64,000 nucleotides of DNA from Archivesica marissinica (GCA_014843695.1 CM026391.1:18334255-18398254); one strand, 5' to 3'. Positions 10,613-21,655 are shown, counted from the stretch's first letter. The notes: generated by a model from the letters alone, not told the origin. Translations and numbers: made by a program.

Positions 10613-10867
10613 TGAACACATATCTCGAATGAACACAAATGAACACAAATGCCACTCACAATACGAAATACAAACAATCTCAGGTTCAATCTCAGTCACC
10701 AAAGTATGGACTACTTGTTTGCAAAAACTTCTTTCAAATTTTGTTATGGAATCTAACAATGTATCTATAATATATAACTAATCTAACTATGCATTATAGT
10801 TCCGGTCCACAACATGACACAGCAGTAGTATAGGTGAGGTAAAATATAGGAATTTCAAAACACACTT

Positions 10868-10897
10868 GCGCATATATATATATATTATATATATATA

Positions 10898-10940
<43 letters not shown>

Positions 10941-11106
10941 ATATATATATATACTAAAACAAAACCCCAATCGGTCAACCATATTGAAATGTGTAAGTGT
11001 CTTGTGACTCAAATGTATGTGTGTTGAAAAATGCAGTTTTTGGGTGCCAAACCTTTTATATATATATATATATATATAATATATATATATATATAATATA
11101 TATATA
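10868..11106. repeat. AT dinucleotide microsatellites
   Basis: Two (AT)n blocks, 10868-10953 and 11058-11106, interrupted by TT or AA steps. The second lies in the loop of the foldback element described separately and the first lies at its left edge. Confidence 0.95.
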
Positions 11107-11490
11107 GAAACGATTGGTTGATATAACATACAGTGCCATTATAAGTTCACCAAAAAAATGTTTGGCACCCTAAAACTGCATTTTTCAACACACATACATT
11201 TGAGTCACAAGAAACTTACACATTTCAATATGGTTGGCCGATTGCGGGTTTTCTTTTATTTCCTACTAAAAAGGGTACCCACCCCCTACTCTGAAGGTAA
11301 TTTGGTGGTGAATGTTGCACTAGCGCATTCATTTATAATATGTTGTTTATTTTTCAACATATAGTATGCCAACATTCTAAAATGATCCAAAATGCAGCTG
11401 ATATATTGTTGTTGTTTTCTTAATTTTTAGAAATAACTTTCACTATTGGTGACAATACCTGCTCAGCCAATCAGCTGATTTCTCAATAAC
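10957..11490. mobile_element. Foldback element plus dispersed repeat
   Basis: Arms at 10957-11053 and 11160-11253 are inverted and about 95% alike by eye (TTGAAATGTGTAAGT, GACTCAAATGTATGTGTGTT, AAAATGCAGTTTT). From about 11140 to 11490 the sequence also matches 42668-43015 in reverse orientation (ACCTTCAGAGTAGGGGGTGG there), so the arm belongs to a longer interspersed family. No protein is encoded. AATCAAATCAAATC at about 11497 may be a retroelement tail. Confidence 0.75.
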
Positions 11491-11605
11491 TCCCAATCAA
11501 ATCAAATCAAATTGTATTTACTGTCGACATGCATGGTACATACAATCAACATAAGTTATGTATAACTTTTGACCGACATCAACAATATACAACGAATAAT
11601 TAGAA

Positions 11606-11857
11606 AAGTTTAAACTTGATTTATTTTACAACGATTGCGAAGCAAGTTCTAAGAACTTATATTAATCACTCTCGTTGGCGTGGATGAAAGCGTATTATGT
11701 GGTCATTCATGTGGGAGGAAACCGGAGTACCCGGAGAAAACCCACCTGTCAGATCTGGCGACCACCGTACCATCTCATATACTTACCGGTCCGAGGATCG
11801 AATCCGGTTTGAATTGGTGAGAAGCGAACGCGCTAACCACTGCGCTAATCGGACAGC
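11606..11857 (-). mobile_element. SINE family C (V-SINE-like), full length
   Basis: The minus-strand head is CTGTCCGATTAGCGCAGTGG. The core holds GTGGGTTTTCTCCGGGTACT and CCGGTTTCCTCCCAC, a motif characteristic of the V-SINE superfamily (for example DANA of fish and RUDI of molluscs). The 3' tail is CGAGAGTGATTAATATAAGT, then TTCGCAATCGTTGTAAAATA. Assignment to the V superfamily is from memory of that motif. Confidence 0.88.
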
Positions 11858-12187
11858 CAGGGATAATAGGACTAGTTTCAGTCGATAAGAAGACATATAT
11901 AGAATCTTGTTATATTATCATTTTAACATAAATGACAATATATATATATCTTATTGCTACAATGTATTCTAAAAACTGTGTGGAAATTGCTGATCTTGAC
12001 CAGAGTCTAAAAGCTGCCATGAAATTAATAAAAATAAGCCGCTGACAAGGAAAATAAACACAAAGGTTTGACCTATAAGAAATACTTTAAAAAATAATAT
12101 CACCCCAAATATGATTGGGGTGGGCTTGATCACCAATGTCCTTACATATTGCGAAGTTTATCACCTCAAGTAAGATGTCATTTAAGT
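11858..12187. other. Unassigned sequence
   Basis: AT-rich, with no gene, SINE or tandem repeat that I can support. Confidence 0.4.
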
Positions 12188-12323
12188 CATTTAAAATCCA
12201 CGTTGCCTCTTCTCTCTCCCTCGTGGCGATGTATTCCATCAGGAATGAGGTCTCGAGAGTGATTAATATAAGTTGAAAAATCTTTTTCGCAATCGAGCTA
12301 AAATAAATTTGTATAAACTAATA
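12188..12323 (+). mobile_element. SINE family B, 3' half
   Basis: Core and tail from AAATCCACGTTGCCTCTTC to AATAAATTTGTATAAAC. The head is missing. 12324-12585 after it shows no feature I can name. Confidence 0.85.
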
Positions 12324-12585
12324 TTATGGGCAAATCTCCATTCAGACAGTGTCTGTAATTGCTGGACTTCTCTTAGAACATATATTACTATTTATAGGCA
12401 TCCTTGCATTCTCGTTGATTCTTTTACAACCTTCCACGGCTATCTAGCCTGCTTTATTTCTTTTATCTATGTTACACCAGCTAACGAACAGGCATTAACG
12501 ACTCTCGTAAACAGCCCGATGGTAAATGGCATACTGTCTGTTATGTTGTCAATAAAATACTAATCTTGAGAATTTCACTCGAGGA

Positions 12586-13871
12586 TATGTAAATCCTAGA
12601 GCTGGTATTAGACACAAGAATAAATGCTTGTTTCATATGACTTTTATTTGACCTTAAAAAGGTCAACCTCAAGGTTACGAGTGTGGCTTATTTGGTTTAG
12701 CATATTTATTCGATATTAGACAACATAATTTACAACAAATAGATATGTACACAATAAATCAACGTGGATTGAAATGAAAGCTATAAGCTTATTGGATTTC
12801 TCCCCACTGTAGCTTATTTGACAGGTCTTCTGAGATTTCCTAATGATGCTCCATTGAAACTAGATATGTATATTTCGTTTATGATTTCCAGTGAATGATA
12901 AGAGATTTCTCTGTGAAAGAAAACTCCATCTTGCACCGCTTTGAAACAGTGAAAGATGGCATTTTCTCTGCCACCGGTTGCGTTTCGTATTCCTGCGCGG
13001 TTAGATGTACTTTTGTATTTTAGCTATTTTCTGATTATCATTAGCAGTTAATTATTAAGTAATATTGTTTTATCTGTAGTTTTTAATTTTGACAACAAAC
13101 AGAAACTAACTTGATACAGTATACAGGAACTATTTCGTAATACGGACGTTCACACTAACCGACGAGGTTGTGTCTCGTAGTGAGGCCCCAGTTAAAATTA
13201 ATAAAATTTGAAAACAAATATTATATGATCCAACTGTATTGGAAATCATTAAAGAAGAAGAAGATTTGTGTTTATTAGTGTAATGTAGGAATTTATCTCA
13301 TCTTGTGATCAACGAGATAAGTAGTTCCACTCGTGGATCGCTCCTTTACGGGGAGGGCTGTAAATAATGTTGTTATAACTTGTAGCCCAACCCATTTGCT
13401 TTTTCCCCTTGACAAAACAAATGTATCGTATACTGCAATCATATAATTACATATTAATCTCTGATTTGTTCTTAGTATTGTATGTATGTATGTAATGTAT
13501 TGTATGTATATATGTAATGTATTGTATGTATATATGTAATGTATTGTATGTATATATGTAATGTATTGTATGTATATATGTAATGTATTGTATGTATATA
13601 TGTAATGTATTGTATGAAAAAATGCAATAAAATATTATTTAAAAAAAAGATCGCTCCTCTCACTGAAATACAAAATTCCATGATCGCTCGATGGATGAGT
13701 TTTGTCTCCGTGTATGGTGGATTTATTTTTCACCGAATGTATACAAATTTATTTCAGCTCGATTGCGAAACAATTTCTTACAACTTATAGTAATCACTCT
13801 CGAGATATCATTCCTGATGGAATCCATCGCCACGAGGGAGAGAGAAGAGGCAATGTGGAATTTAAATGCCT
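12586..13871. repeat. 1.29-kb segmental tandem repeat, unit 1
   Basis: Begins TATGTAAATCCTAGAGCTGG and ends within a minus-strand family B SINE (13738-13871) at AATTTAAATGCC. It includes a sequence that recurs at 44451 (CCTTGACAAAACAAATGTAT) and a 22-bp TGTAATGTATTGTATGTATA microsatellite (about 13480-13612). Units 1 and 2 are nearly identical over their whole length. Confidence 0.96.
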
Positions 13872-15158
13872 TATGTAAATCCTAGAGCTGGTATTAGACA
13901 CAAGAATAAATGCTTGATTTCATATGACTTTCATTTGACCTTAAAAAGGTCAACCTCAAGGTTACGGGTGTGGCTTATTTGGTTTAGCATATTTATTCGA
14001 TATTAGACAACATAATTTACAACAAATAGATATGTACACAATAAATCAACGTGGATTGAAATGAAAGCTATAAGCTTATTGGATTTCTCCCCACTGTAGC
14101 TTATTTGACAGGTCTTCTGAGATTTCCTAATGATGCTCCATTGAAACTAGATATGTATATTTCGTTTATGATTTCCAGTGAATGATAAGAGATTTCTCTG
14201 TGAAAGAAAACTCCATCTTGCACCGCTTTGAAACAGTGAAAGATGGCATTTTCTCTGCCACCGGTTGCGTTTCGTATTCCTGCGCGGTTAGATGTACTTT
14301 TGTATTTTAGCTATTTTCTGATTATCATTAGCAGTTAATTATTAAGTAATATTGTTTTATCTGTAGTTTTTAATTTTGACAACAAACAGAAACTAACTTG
14401 ATACAGTATACAGGAACTATTTCGTAATACGGACGTTCACACTAACCGACGAGGTTGTGTCTCGTAGTGAGGCCCCAGTTAAAATTAATAAAATTTGAAA
14501 ACAAATATTATATGATCCAACTGTATTGGAAATCATTAAAGAAGAAGAAGATTTGTGTTTATTAGTGTAATGTAGGAATTTATCTCATCTTGTGATCAAC
14601 GAGATAAGTAGTTCCACTCGTGGATCGCTCCTTTACGGGGAGGGCTGTAAATAATGTTGTTATAACTTGTAGCCCAACCCATTTGCTTTTTCCCCTTGAC
14701 AAAACAAATGTATCGTATACTGCAATCATATAATTACATATTAATCTCTGATTTGTTCTTAGTATTGTATGTATGTATGTAATGTATTGTATGTATATAT
14801 GTAATGTATTGTATGTATATATGTAATGTATTGTATGTATATATGTAATGTATTGTATGTATATATGTAATGTATTGTATGTATATATGTAATGTATTGT
14901 ATGAAAAAATGCAATAAAATATTATTTAAAAAAAAGATCGCTCCTCTCACTGAAATACAAAATTCCATGATCGCTCGATGGATGAGTTTTGTCTCCGTGT
15001 ATGGTGGATTTATTTTTCACCGAATGTATACAAATTTATTTCAGCTCGATTGCGAAACAATTTCTTACAACTTATAGTAATCACTCTCGAGATATCATTC
15101 CTGATGGAATCCATCGCCACGAGGGAGAGAGAAGAGGCAATGTGGAATTTAAATGCCT
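13872..15158. repeat. 1.29-kb segmental tandem repeat, unit 2
   Basis: Starts 1286 bases after unit 1, with one extra base (GCTTGATTTC in place of GCTTGTTTC). It carries the same SINE fragment (15025-15158) cut at the same base, and the same number of microsatellite units. Confidence 0.97.
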
Positions 15159-16592
15159 TATGTAAATCCTAGAGCTGGTATTAGACACAAGAATAAATGC
15201 TTGATTTCATATGACTTTCATTTGACCTTAAAAAGGTCAACCTCAAGGTTACGGGTGTGGCTTATTTGGTTTAGCATATTTATTCGATATTAGACAACAT
15301 AATTTACAACAAATAGATATGTACACAATAAATCAACGTGGATTGAAATGAAAGCTATAAGCTTATTGGATTTCTCCCCACTGTAGCTTATTTGACAGGT
15401 CTTCTGAGATTTCCTAATGATGCTCCATTGAAACTAGATATGTATATTTCGTTTATGATTTCCAGTGAATGATAAGAGATTTCTCTGTGAAAGAAAACTC
15501 CATCTTGCACCGCTTTGAAACAGTGAAAGATGGCATTTTCTCTGCCACCGGTTGCGTTTCGTATTCCTGCGCGGTTAGATGTACTTTTGTATTTTAGCTA
15601 TTTTCTGATTATCATTAGCAGTTAATTATTAAGTAATATTGTTTTATCTGTAGTTTTTAATTTTGACAACAAACAGAAACTAACTTGATACAGTATACAG
15701 GAACTATTTCGTAATCCGGACGTTCACACTAACCGACGTGGTTGTGTGGTTATGTGTCGTAGTGAGGCCCCAGTTAATATTAATAAAATTTGAAAACAAA
15801 TATTATATGAGCCAACTGTATTGGAAATCATTAAAGAAGAAGAAGATTTGTGTTTATTAGTGTAATATAGGAATTTATCTCATCTTGTGATCAACGAGAT
15901 AAGTAGTTCCACTGCGTGTTTCTCCTTGACAAAATAAATGTATCGTATACTGCAATCATATAATTACATATTAATCTCTGATTTGTTCTTAGTATTGTAT
16001 GTATATATGTATGTATGTAATGTATTGTATGTATATATGTATGTATGTAATGTATTGTATGTATATATGTATGTATGTAATGTATTGTATGTATATATGT
16101 AATGTATTGTATGTATATATGTATGTATGTAATGTATTGTATGTATATATGTATGTATGTAATGTATTGTATGTATATATGTATGTATGTAATGTATTGT
16201 ATGTATGTATGTAATGTATTGTATGTATATATGTAATGTATTGTATGTATATATGTAATGTATTGTATGTATATATGTAATGTATTGTATGTATATATGT
16301 AATGTATTGTATGTATATATGTAATGTATTGTATGAAAAAATGCAATAAAATATTATTTAAAAAAAAGATCGCTCCTCTCACTGAAATACAAATTTCCGT
16401 GATCGCTCGATGGATGAGTTTTGTCTCCGTGTATGGTGGATTTATTTTTCACCGAATGTATACAAATTTATTTCAGCTCGATTGCGAAACAATTTCTTAC
16501 AACTTATATTAATCACTCTCGAGATATCATTCCTGATGGAATCCATCGCCACGAGGAAGAGAGAAGAGGCAATGTGGAATTTAAATACCTTG
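15159..16592. repeat. 1.29-kb segmental tandem repeat, unit 3 (diverged)
   Basis: Starts 1287 bases after unit 2. It differs by scattered substitutions, by loss of about 75 bases before CTCCTTGACAAAATAAATG, and by a much longer TGTATATATGTA-type microsatellite (15988-16335). Here the family B SINE continues past the breakpoint into its full head, so this unit probably keeps the ancestral right edge. Confidence 0.95.
15988..16335. repeat. Expanded 22/30-bp microsatellite-like array
   Basis: Units of TGTATGTATATATGTAATGT, some with an extra ATGTATGTA, repeat about 14 times. Unit 1 and unit 2 of the segmental repeat have about six and the copy at 44451 has about one. Confidence 0.9.
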
Positions 16593-16691
16593 CCCAAGGG
16601 AACAATCGTAACGGCTCCAGCGGGGCTCGAACTCGGGGCATTTCGCACCTGAAGCGAACTAGCTACCACCGCGCTATCACGACTTCCACGA
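16461..16691 (-). mobile_element. SINE family B, full length, duplicated with its flank
   Basis: Complete minus-strand copy, head GTGGAAGTCGTGATAGCGCG. The sequence on its head side (GAATGAACATTGAACACAAT, then ATTGAGTGGTAACGTTACC) reappears beside the SINE at 17125-17353. The two are therefore paralogous by duplication and not separate insertions. Confidence 0.92.
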
Positions 16692-16931
16692 ATGAACATT
16701 GAACACAATATTGAGTGGTAACGTTACCTTTCTATGTTAATTATATAAATATAATGCAATTATTCACTTTTAAATTTTAGGCCGAAATGATTTGTTAACA
16801 GAAAACGATGCAACATTGCGCTAAATGGCTCTAAAACAGTTAATCAGTTTGATAATATTGTATTGCTTGTTTGTATATACAATACAATTATAAATATAAA
16901 CATGATACGTGTGTGAACAAAATGATACAAC

Positions 16932-17124
16932 TATACTGGAGGACATAAAAAACGCACACTTCGAATAAGTGTGTTTTTACATGAAAACTAAAAACATTTT
17001 GGAATATTTTTAGTTGTTCAGTTTGTGTTTTGCAATAAAGATGTGATATATCTTTGATGTAATCCTTCGTATTTCGTTTTCATGTAATAATACTCATATA
17101 ATGTAAGTGTGTGTTTGCTATGTG
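16932..17124. mobile_element. Short TIR element (MITE), single-copy termini
   Basis: Left end TATACTGGAGGACATAAAAA then ACGCACAC. Right end, on the complement, CACATAGCAAACACACAC. About 193 bases, non-coding, with TTTTCATGTAATAATAC inside. The same element lies inverted at 34611-34796, where its terminal sequence has been amplified into the array at 33639-34610. Confidence 0.8.
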
Positions 17125-17353
17125 TATACAAATTTATTTTAGCTCGATTGCGAAACAAGTTCTTTCAACTTATATTAATCACTCTCGAGACCTCATTCCT
17201 GATGGAATCCATTGTCACGAGGGCGAGAGAAGAGGCAATGTTAAAATTAAATTCATTGCCTATGGGTACAATCGTAACGGCTCCAGCGGGGCTCGATCTA
17301 GGGGCATGTCGCACCTGAAACGAACGATCTACCACTGCGCTATCACAACTTCT
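17125..17353 (-). mobile_element. SINE family B, paralogue of the 16461 copy
   Basis: Full minus-strand copy with the head somewhat changed (GAAGTTGTGATAGCGCAGTG). It abuts the right end of the TIR element, whose last bases appear to be lost. Confidence 0.9.
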
Positions 17354-17411
17354 ACGAATGAACATTTAAAACAATATTGAGTGGTAATGTTATCTTTCTA
17401 CGTTAATTAGT

Positions 17412-17555
17412 TACACCGTGCATGTAAAAGAACTAGAGGATACTCTGGAATGAGTATCTGTCTGTATCATTGCACTGTCCTCCACAATCTAAAATGACTA
17501 ATCTCTTCAGGAGGCCTCGCTCGTATGGTAGCGACGATAAATAAACGTAAACACA
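17412..17555 (+). mobile_element. SINE family A, headless
   Basis: Body from ACACCGTGCATGTAAAAGAA to the tail GCGACGATAAATAAACGTAA. The usual GGGCAACC before the tail is deleted. The head is missing. Confidence 0.85.
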
Positions 17556-17565
17556 CACACCACCA

Positions 17566-17629
<64 letters not shown>

Positions 17630-17636
17630 CACAATC
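17553..17636. repeat. (CACG)n and (CA)n microsatellite
   Basis: About 17 perfect ACGC repeats followed by (AC)n, growing directly from the ACACAC end of the family A SINE. Confidence 0.97.
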
Positions 17637-17673
17637 TCGTAACCCACAGGATATAAAACATGATACATAGATA

Positions 17674-17700
17674 TTTATTTACAATGGCGTTTTCTTTATT
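17674..17700 (-). promoter_or_regulatory. Candidate polyadenylation signals of the receptor gene
   Basis: Two AATAAA hexamers on the minus strand (17695-17700 and 17674-17679), about 100-125 bases after the receptor stop codon. Position and strand fit a short 3' UTR; use of either is an inference. Confidence 0.45.
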
Positions 17701-17798
17701 TGAACAAATGGACATCGTTGTAAAAGCGGAGTGATACAGTTCCAGAATGGTCTATTCACACTACAGGACATCGTCCAAACAAAGAGTATATCATTTCG

Positions 17799-18839
17799 TC
17801 ATTTGAGCAATCTCATTTCATTCAAACAGAGAGCTCTGCATTCACCTCTTATTGGTAATTCCAAAAATATTCTGTTTTGATTATTGGACGCTATTGATGC
17901 ATTTTGCCGTCGGCTCCGTCGGCAAACATACTGCTTAAAGTATATATACACAGTGACATAGAGTATACCTCTAGTGTAGTACAGTGTTGCTGATATTTCA
18001 TAAAACATACTCGTGTATTCGCTCAAGTCACGGCGTCCTCCCTTTACTAACGTCCCTATTTCAAACGGCAAATGACATATTAAATACACTAAAAATATAA
18101 ACCAAATAAACCTCATTATGTAATAGTATGTCTCAAATCTTTGTTTAAAAGTTCCATGTTGCTTTCTTAGAATCATACAGAACTCAATGGCTAAAATTGC
18201 ACACGGTATGACGAAAAGCATCGTGAAATCTAATGTTAAGAATATCTCTCTCAATGCGTTAAATCTGTTAGAAAAGAAGCATTTCTTGCCGTACCGTATA
18301 CTGGCTGCGTCCATCATGTATTCGATATAAGCTATTTTATCGTAGTCGTATATTGTATAAAATACAACGGTCCAGATGTTATATGCAGTGGAGAAGAACC
18401 AGACGAGACTGATGAAGAACATGCACCTTCCGGCGGTAATAAACCGTGACGGGTGCAATATGTTCAATATCTTCTCCGTCGTCAGAAGAATCACTGTGTA
18501 CGATACGGCCGTTCTCGAAATACAGAGAGTGTAAAAATAACCTTTGCACAGATACACCGACATATTCATATCAAGGGCCAGCATTAGATTATAGGGGATA
18601 GCCCCTGTACAGCAAACCGTGTCAGCCATTGCCAATGAAAACACGAACACGTTCGTCGTCCTGCCCAATAAGCGCCGCTTGCATATAAGTATCAACACGG
18701 CCAGGTTTCCGACCAGATTAACACAGCATATAACAATGTTGGTAAGAAACAATGAATATTGATAGTTTTCTAAGCCATGCTCGTTATCTCTAGTGACGTT
18801 AGTGAATGTCGCATTTGGACTTATGGAGGAATTATTCAT
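17799..18839 (-). CDS. Rhodopsin-like (class A) seven-transmembrane receptor, orphan, intronless
   Basis: A 346-residue frame without introns. The N-terminus has N-glycosylation motifs (N2, N3, N9, N14) and no signal peptide. Helix 1 (about 29-53) has the class A G44-N45. Helix 2 has LAMAD (69-73). C98 and C187 can form the usual extracellular disulphide. W147 is in helix 4, P212 in helix 5, and CHLP (255-258) stands where CWxP sits in helix 6. Two hallmarks are changed: the DRY site reads E122-K123-I124, and no NPxxY is present in helix 7 (YVTVY at 294-298). C306 could be palmitoylated. The start ATG has A at -3 and an in-frame stop 15 codons upstream (18885-18887). It probably sits in the plasma membrane and binds a peptide or small ligand; the ligand is unknown. 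An intact frame in such repeat-rich DNA suggests selection. A recent retrocopy or decaying paralogue is the alternative. Confidence 0.88.
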   Translation of the reverse strand: MNNSSISPNATFTNVTRDNEHGLENYQYSLFLTNIVICCVNLVGNLAVLILICKRRLLGRTTNVFVFSLAMADTVCCTGAIPYNLMLALDMNMSVYLCKGYFYTLCISRTAVSYTVILLTTEKILNILHPSRFITAGRCMFFISLVWFFSTAYNIWTVVFYTIYDYDKIAYIEYMMDAASIRYGKKCFFSNRFNALREIFLTLDFTMLFVIPCAILAIEFCMILRKQHGTFKQRFETYYYIMRFIWFIFLVYLICHLPFEIGTLVKGGRRDLSEYTSMFYEISATLYYTRGILYVTVYIYFKQYVCRRSRRQNASIASNNQNRIFLELPIRGECRALCLNEMRLLK

Positions 18840-18887
18840 ATTTGGAGTAGAAATTGACTTTTTCTGGCATGTGTACTGGCGCTGTTA

Positions 18888-19133
18888 TGGTGTGTATTAG
18901 TGTGTGCGTGTACGTGATTATGGGCGTGTATGGTGTACGTGATTGTGTACGTGATTGTGTGCATGCGTGTTTCTGTGCGTGTATGTGAGTGTGTGCGTGT
19001 ATGCGATAGTGTGTGTGTACGTGATTGTGTGTGTGTACGTGATTGTGTACGTGATTGTGTGTGTATGGTGTACGTGATTGTGTACGTGATTGTGTGAGTG
19101 TACGTGTGTGTGTGCGTGCGTGCGTGTTTGTTG
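18888..19133. repeat. GT-rich imperfect repeat upstream of the receptor
   Basis: GTGTACGTGATTGTGTACGT-type sequence, with alternating purine-pyrimidine runs, begins about 50 bases before the receptor start codon on the gene's 5' side. It is a simple repeat; any effect on expression is conjecture. Confidence 0.9.
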
Positions 19134-20107
19134 TCTAGTGTACGTTCTCGGTCATACTGAACTATTAATTGTCCGGATACATTAACGTAACTGGCTTATC
19201 TTCAGTCTATGCAAACTAACTGAATAATTCAAATGTACTTATTTATAAATATCAGCGATTAGTGTGTATATCTTGACGGCAACATTTTAGTGTTCACTTC
19301 AATTAGGCATTTCGCCGGGAGCTTGTGCGTCTGCTATCAAATGGCACAGCTTTGTATTCCCTGTAGTGTCTTCAAGTCGATGTAAAATACGTTTGGGTTC
19401 TCCAAGGAATGTCAAAGACACTTACGTCATGCAGCATTCTCAGGGTCATTTATATGACACTGTAACGGATTAGGCTCTTTGTTCTTAACCTTTCGATTTC
19501 CCAAGACTACAAACATGCAAGTTTGCGCTAAATTGAAGATTGCGGATTAATTCCGTATTTTTGAAAGCCTGCCTTGGGCAGAATGACAATAACATTCATG
19601 ACGTCATCAAATATTCATAGCAACATTTTCATTTTACTCTAAATTGAATATTTAAGTTCTCGGATATTTCTGTTGTCGCCATGTATATGTGTGAATTAAA
19701 AACATCCACTATGACAATCCACAGCCACATTGGTCTTTCATATTTATTATTTAGTTAGCTTCGCTCCTTTTAATTGGAGCCACATATCATATATCGAACC
19801 AACACTACTACGGTTACGTCGTCAAGCGATATACATATCGTACCACTATAACACACAAAAACCTCATTAACTTAAATTGAAAAATATTCCAGGGATATAA
19901 AAAACGGTCACACCAAAATTACCGTTTCTCGAATTAATTAATTAATTAATTGTTTCCTTTACATATTGTTGCTATGGTAGTTGTTTACTTATTCAAATTA
20001 ATCCGGTGTACGATTGTCAAACATTGTCTTGAGCTACCTGAAATTTGCGTTTAACAGGTAATCCATTAAACTTAGCTAATCCGTTAATTTCTTTACAGAA
20101 CAATACT
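19134..20107. other. Unassigned sequence 5' of the receptor
   Basis: No reading frame, SINE or tandem array except (AATT)5 at 19932-19951. This is where a promoter or 5' exon for the receptor would be expected, but I cannot identify one from sequence. Confidence 0.4.
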
Positions 20108-21655
20108 ACATATGGTTTAATGGTTGAGCTTATTTACCCTCACATGGTGTATGTGTGGTGTATGGTTTAATGGTTGAGCGTATTTACCCTCGCATGGTGT
20201 ATGTGTGGTGTATGGTTTAATGGTTGAGCGTATTTACCCTCGCATGGTGTAGGTGTGGTGTATGGTTTAATGGTTGAGCGTATTTACCCTCGCATGGTGT
20301 AGGTGTGGTGTATGGTTTAATCGTTGAGCGTATTTATCCTCGTATGGTGTAGGTGTGGTGTATGGTTTAATGGTTGAGCGTATTTACCCTCGTATGGTGT
20401 AGGTGTGGTGTATGGTTTAATGGTTGAGCGTATTTACCATCGTATGGTGTAGGTGTGGTGTATGGTTTAATGGTTAAGCTTATTTACCCTCGCATGGTGT
20501 GGTGTATGGTTTAATGGTTAAACGTATTTACCCTCGCATGGTGTAGGTGTGGTGTATTGTTTAATGGTTGAGCTTATTTACCTTAGTATGGTGTAGGTGT
20601 GGTGTATAGTTTAATGGTTAAGCTTATTTACCTTCGCATGGCGTAGGTGTGGTGTATGGTTTAATGGTTGAGCTTATTTACCCTCGCATGGCGTAGGTGT
20701 GGTGTATGGTTTAATGGTTGAGCTTATTTACCCTCGCATGGTGTAGGTGTGGTGTATGGTTTAATGATTGAGCTTATTTACCTTAGTATGGTGTAGGTAT
20801 GGTGTATGGTTTAATGGTTCCCGTTTCAGGTATGCTTTACTGGTTCCCGTTTCAGGTATGCTTTAATGGTTCCCGTTTCAGGTATGGTTTAGTGGTTGAG
20901 CTTATTTACCCTCGCATGATGTGGGTGTGGTGTATGGTTTAATGGTTGAGCTTATTTACCCTCGCATGGTGTAGGTGTTGTGTATGGCTTAATGGTTGAG
21001 CTTATTTACCCTCACATGGTGTAAGTGTTGTGTATGGTTTAATGGTTGAGCTTATTTACCTTCGCATGGTGTAGGTGTGGTGTATGGTTTAATGGTTGAG
21101 CATATCTACCCTCGCATGGTGTATGTGTGGTGTATGGTTTAATAGTTGAGCGTATTTACCCTCGCATGGCGTAGGTTTGGTGTATGGTTTAATGGTTGAG
21201 CTTATTTACCCTCGCATGGCTTAGGTGTGGTGTATGGTTTAATGGTTCCCGTTTCAAGTGTGGTTTAATGATTCCTGTTTCAAGTGTGGTTTAATGGTTC
21301 CCGTTTCAAGTATGCTTTGATGGTTCCCGTTTCAAGTATGCTTTAATGGTTCCCGTTTCAAGTATGGTTTAATGGTTCCCGTTTTAAGTGTGGATTAATG
21401 GTTCCCGTTTCAGGTTTGGATTAATGGTTCCCGTTTCAAGTGTGGATTAATGGTTCACGGTTCAAGTGTGGATTAATTGTTCCCGTTTCAGGTATCGATT
21501 AATGGTTCCCGTTTCAAGTATGCTTTAATGGTTCCCGTTTCAAGTATGGTTAATGGTTCCCGTTTCAAGTATGGTTTAATGGTTCCCGTTTCAACTATGG
21601 TTTAATGGTTCCCGTTTCAACTATGGTTTAATGGTTCCTGTTTCAAGTAATTCCT
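20108..21655. repeat. Mosaic minisatellite of 50-bp and 26-bp units
   Basis: The 50-bp unit is about TATGGTTTAATGGTTGAGCK, TATTTACCCTCGCATGGTGT, AGGTGTGGTG. It fills 20108-20815 and 20890-21236. The 26-bp unit (TGGTTCCCGTTTCAAGTATG, STTTAA) fills 20816-20890 and 21237-21655. Both share TATGGTTTAATGGTT, so one may have come from the other. Confidence 0.95.

Noticed and set aside
11697..11888. 63-residue frame (GVPGENPPVRSGDHRT)
   Set aside because: It is the family C SINE read in one frame; near-identical peptides occur at the 50094 copy.
12273..12563. 96-residue open frame
   Set aside because: It starts inside the family B SINE tail and runs on into non-coding sequence with no recognisable domain.
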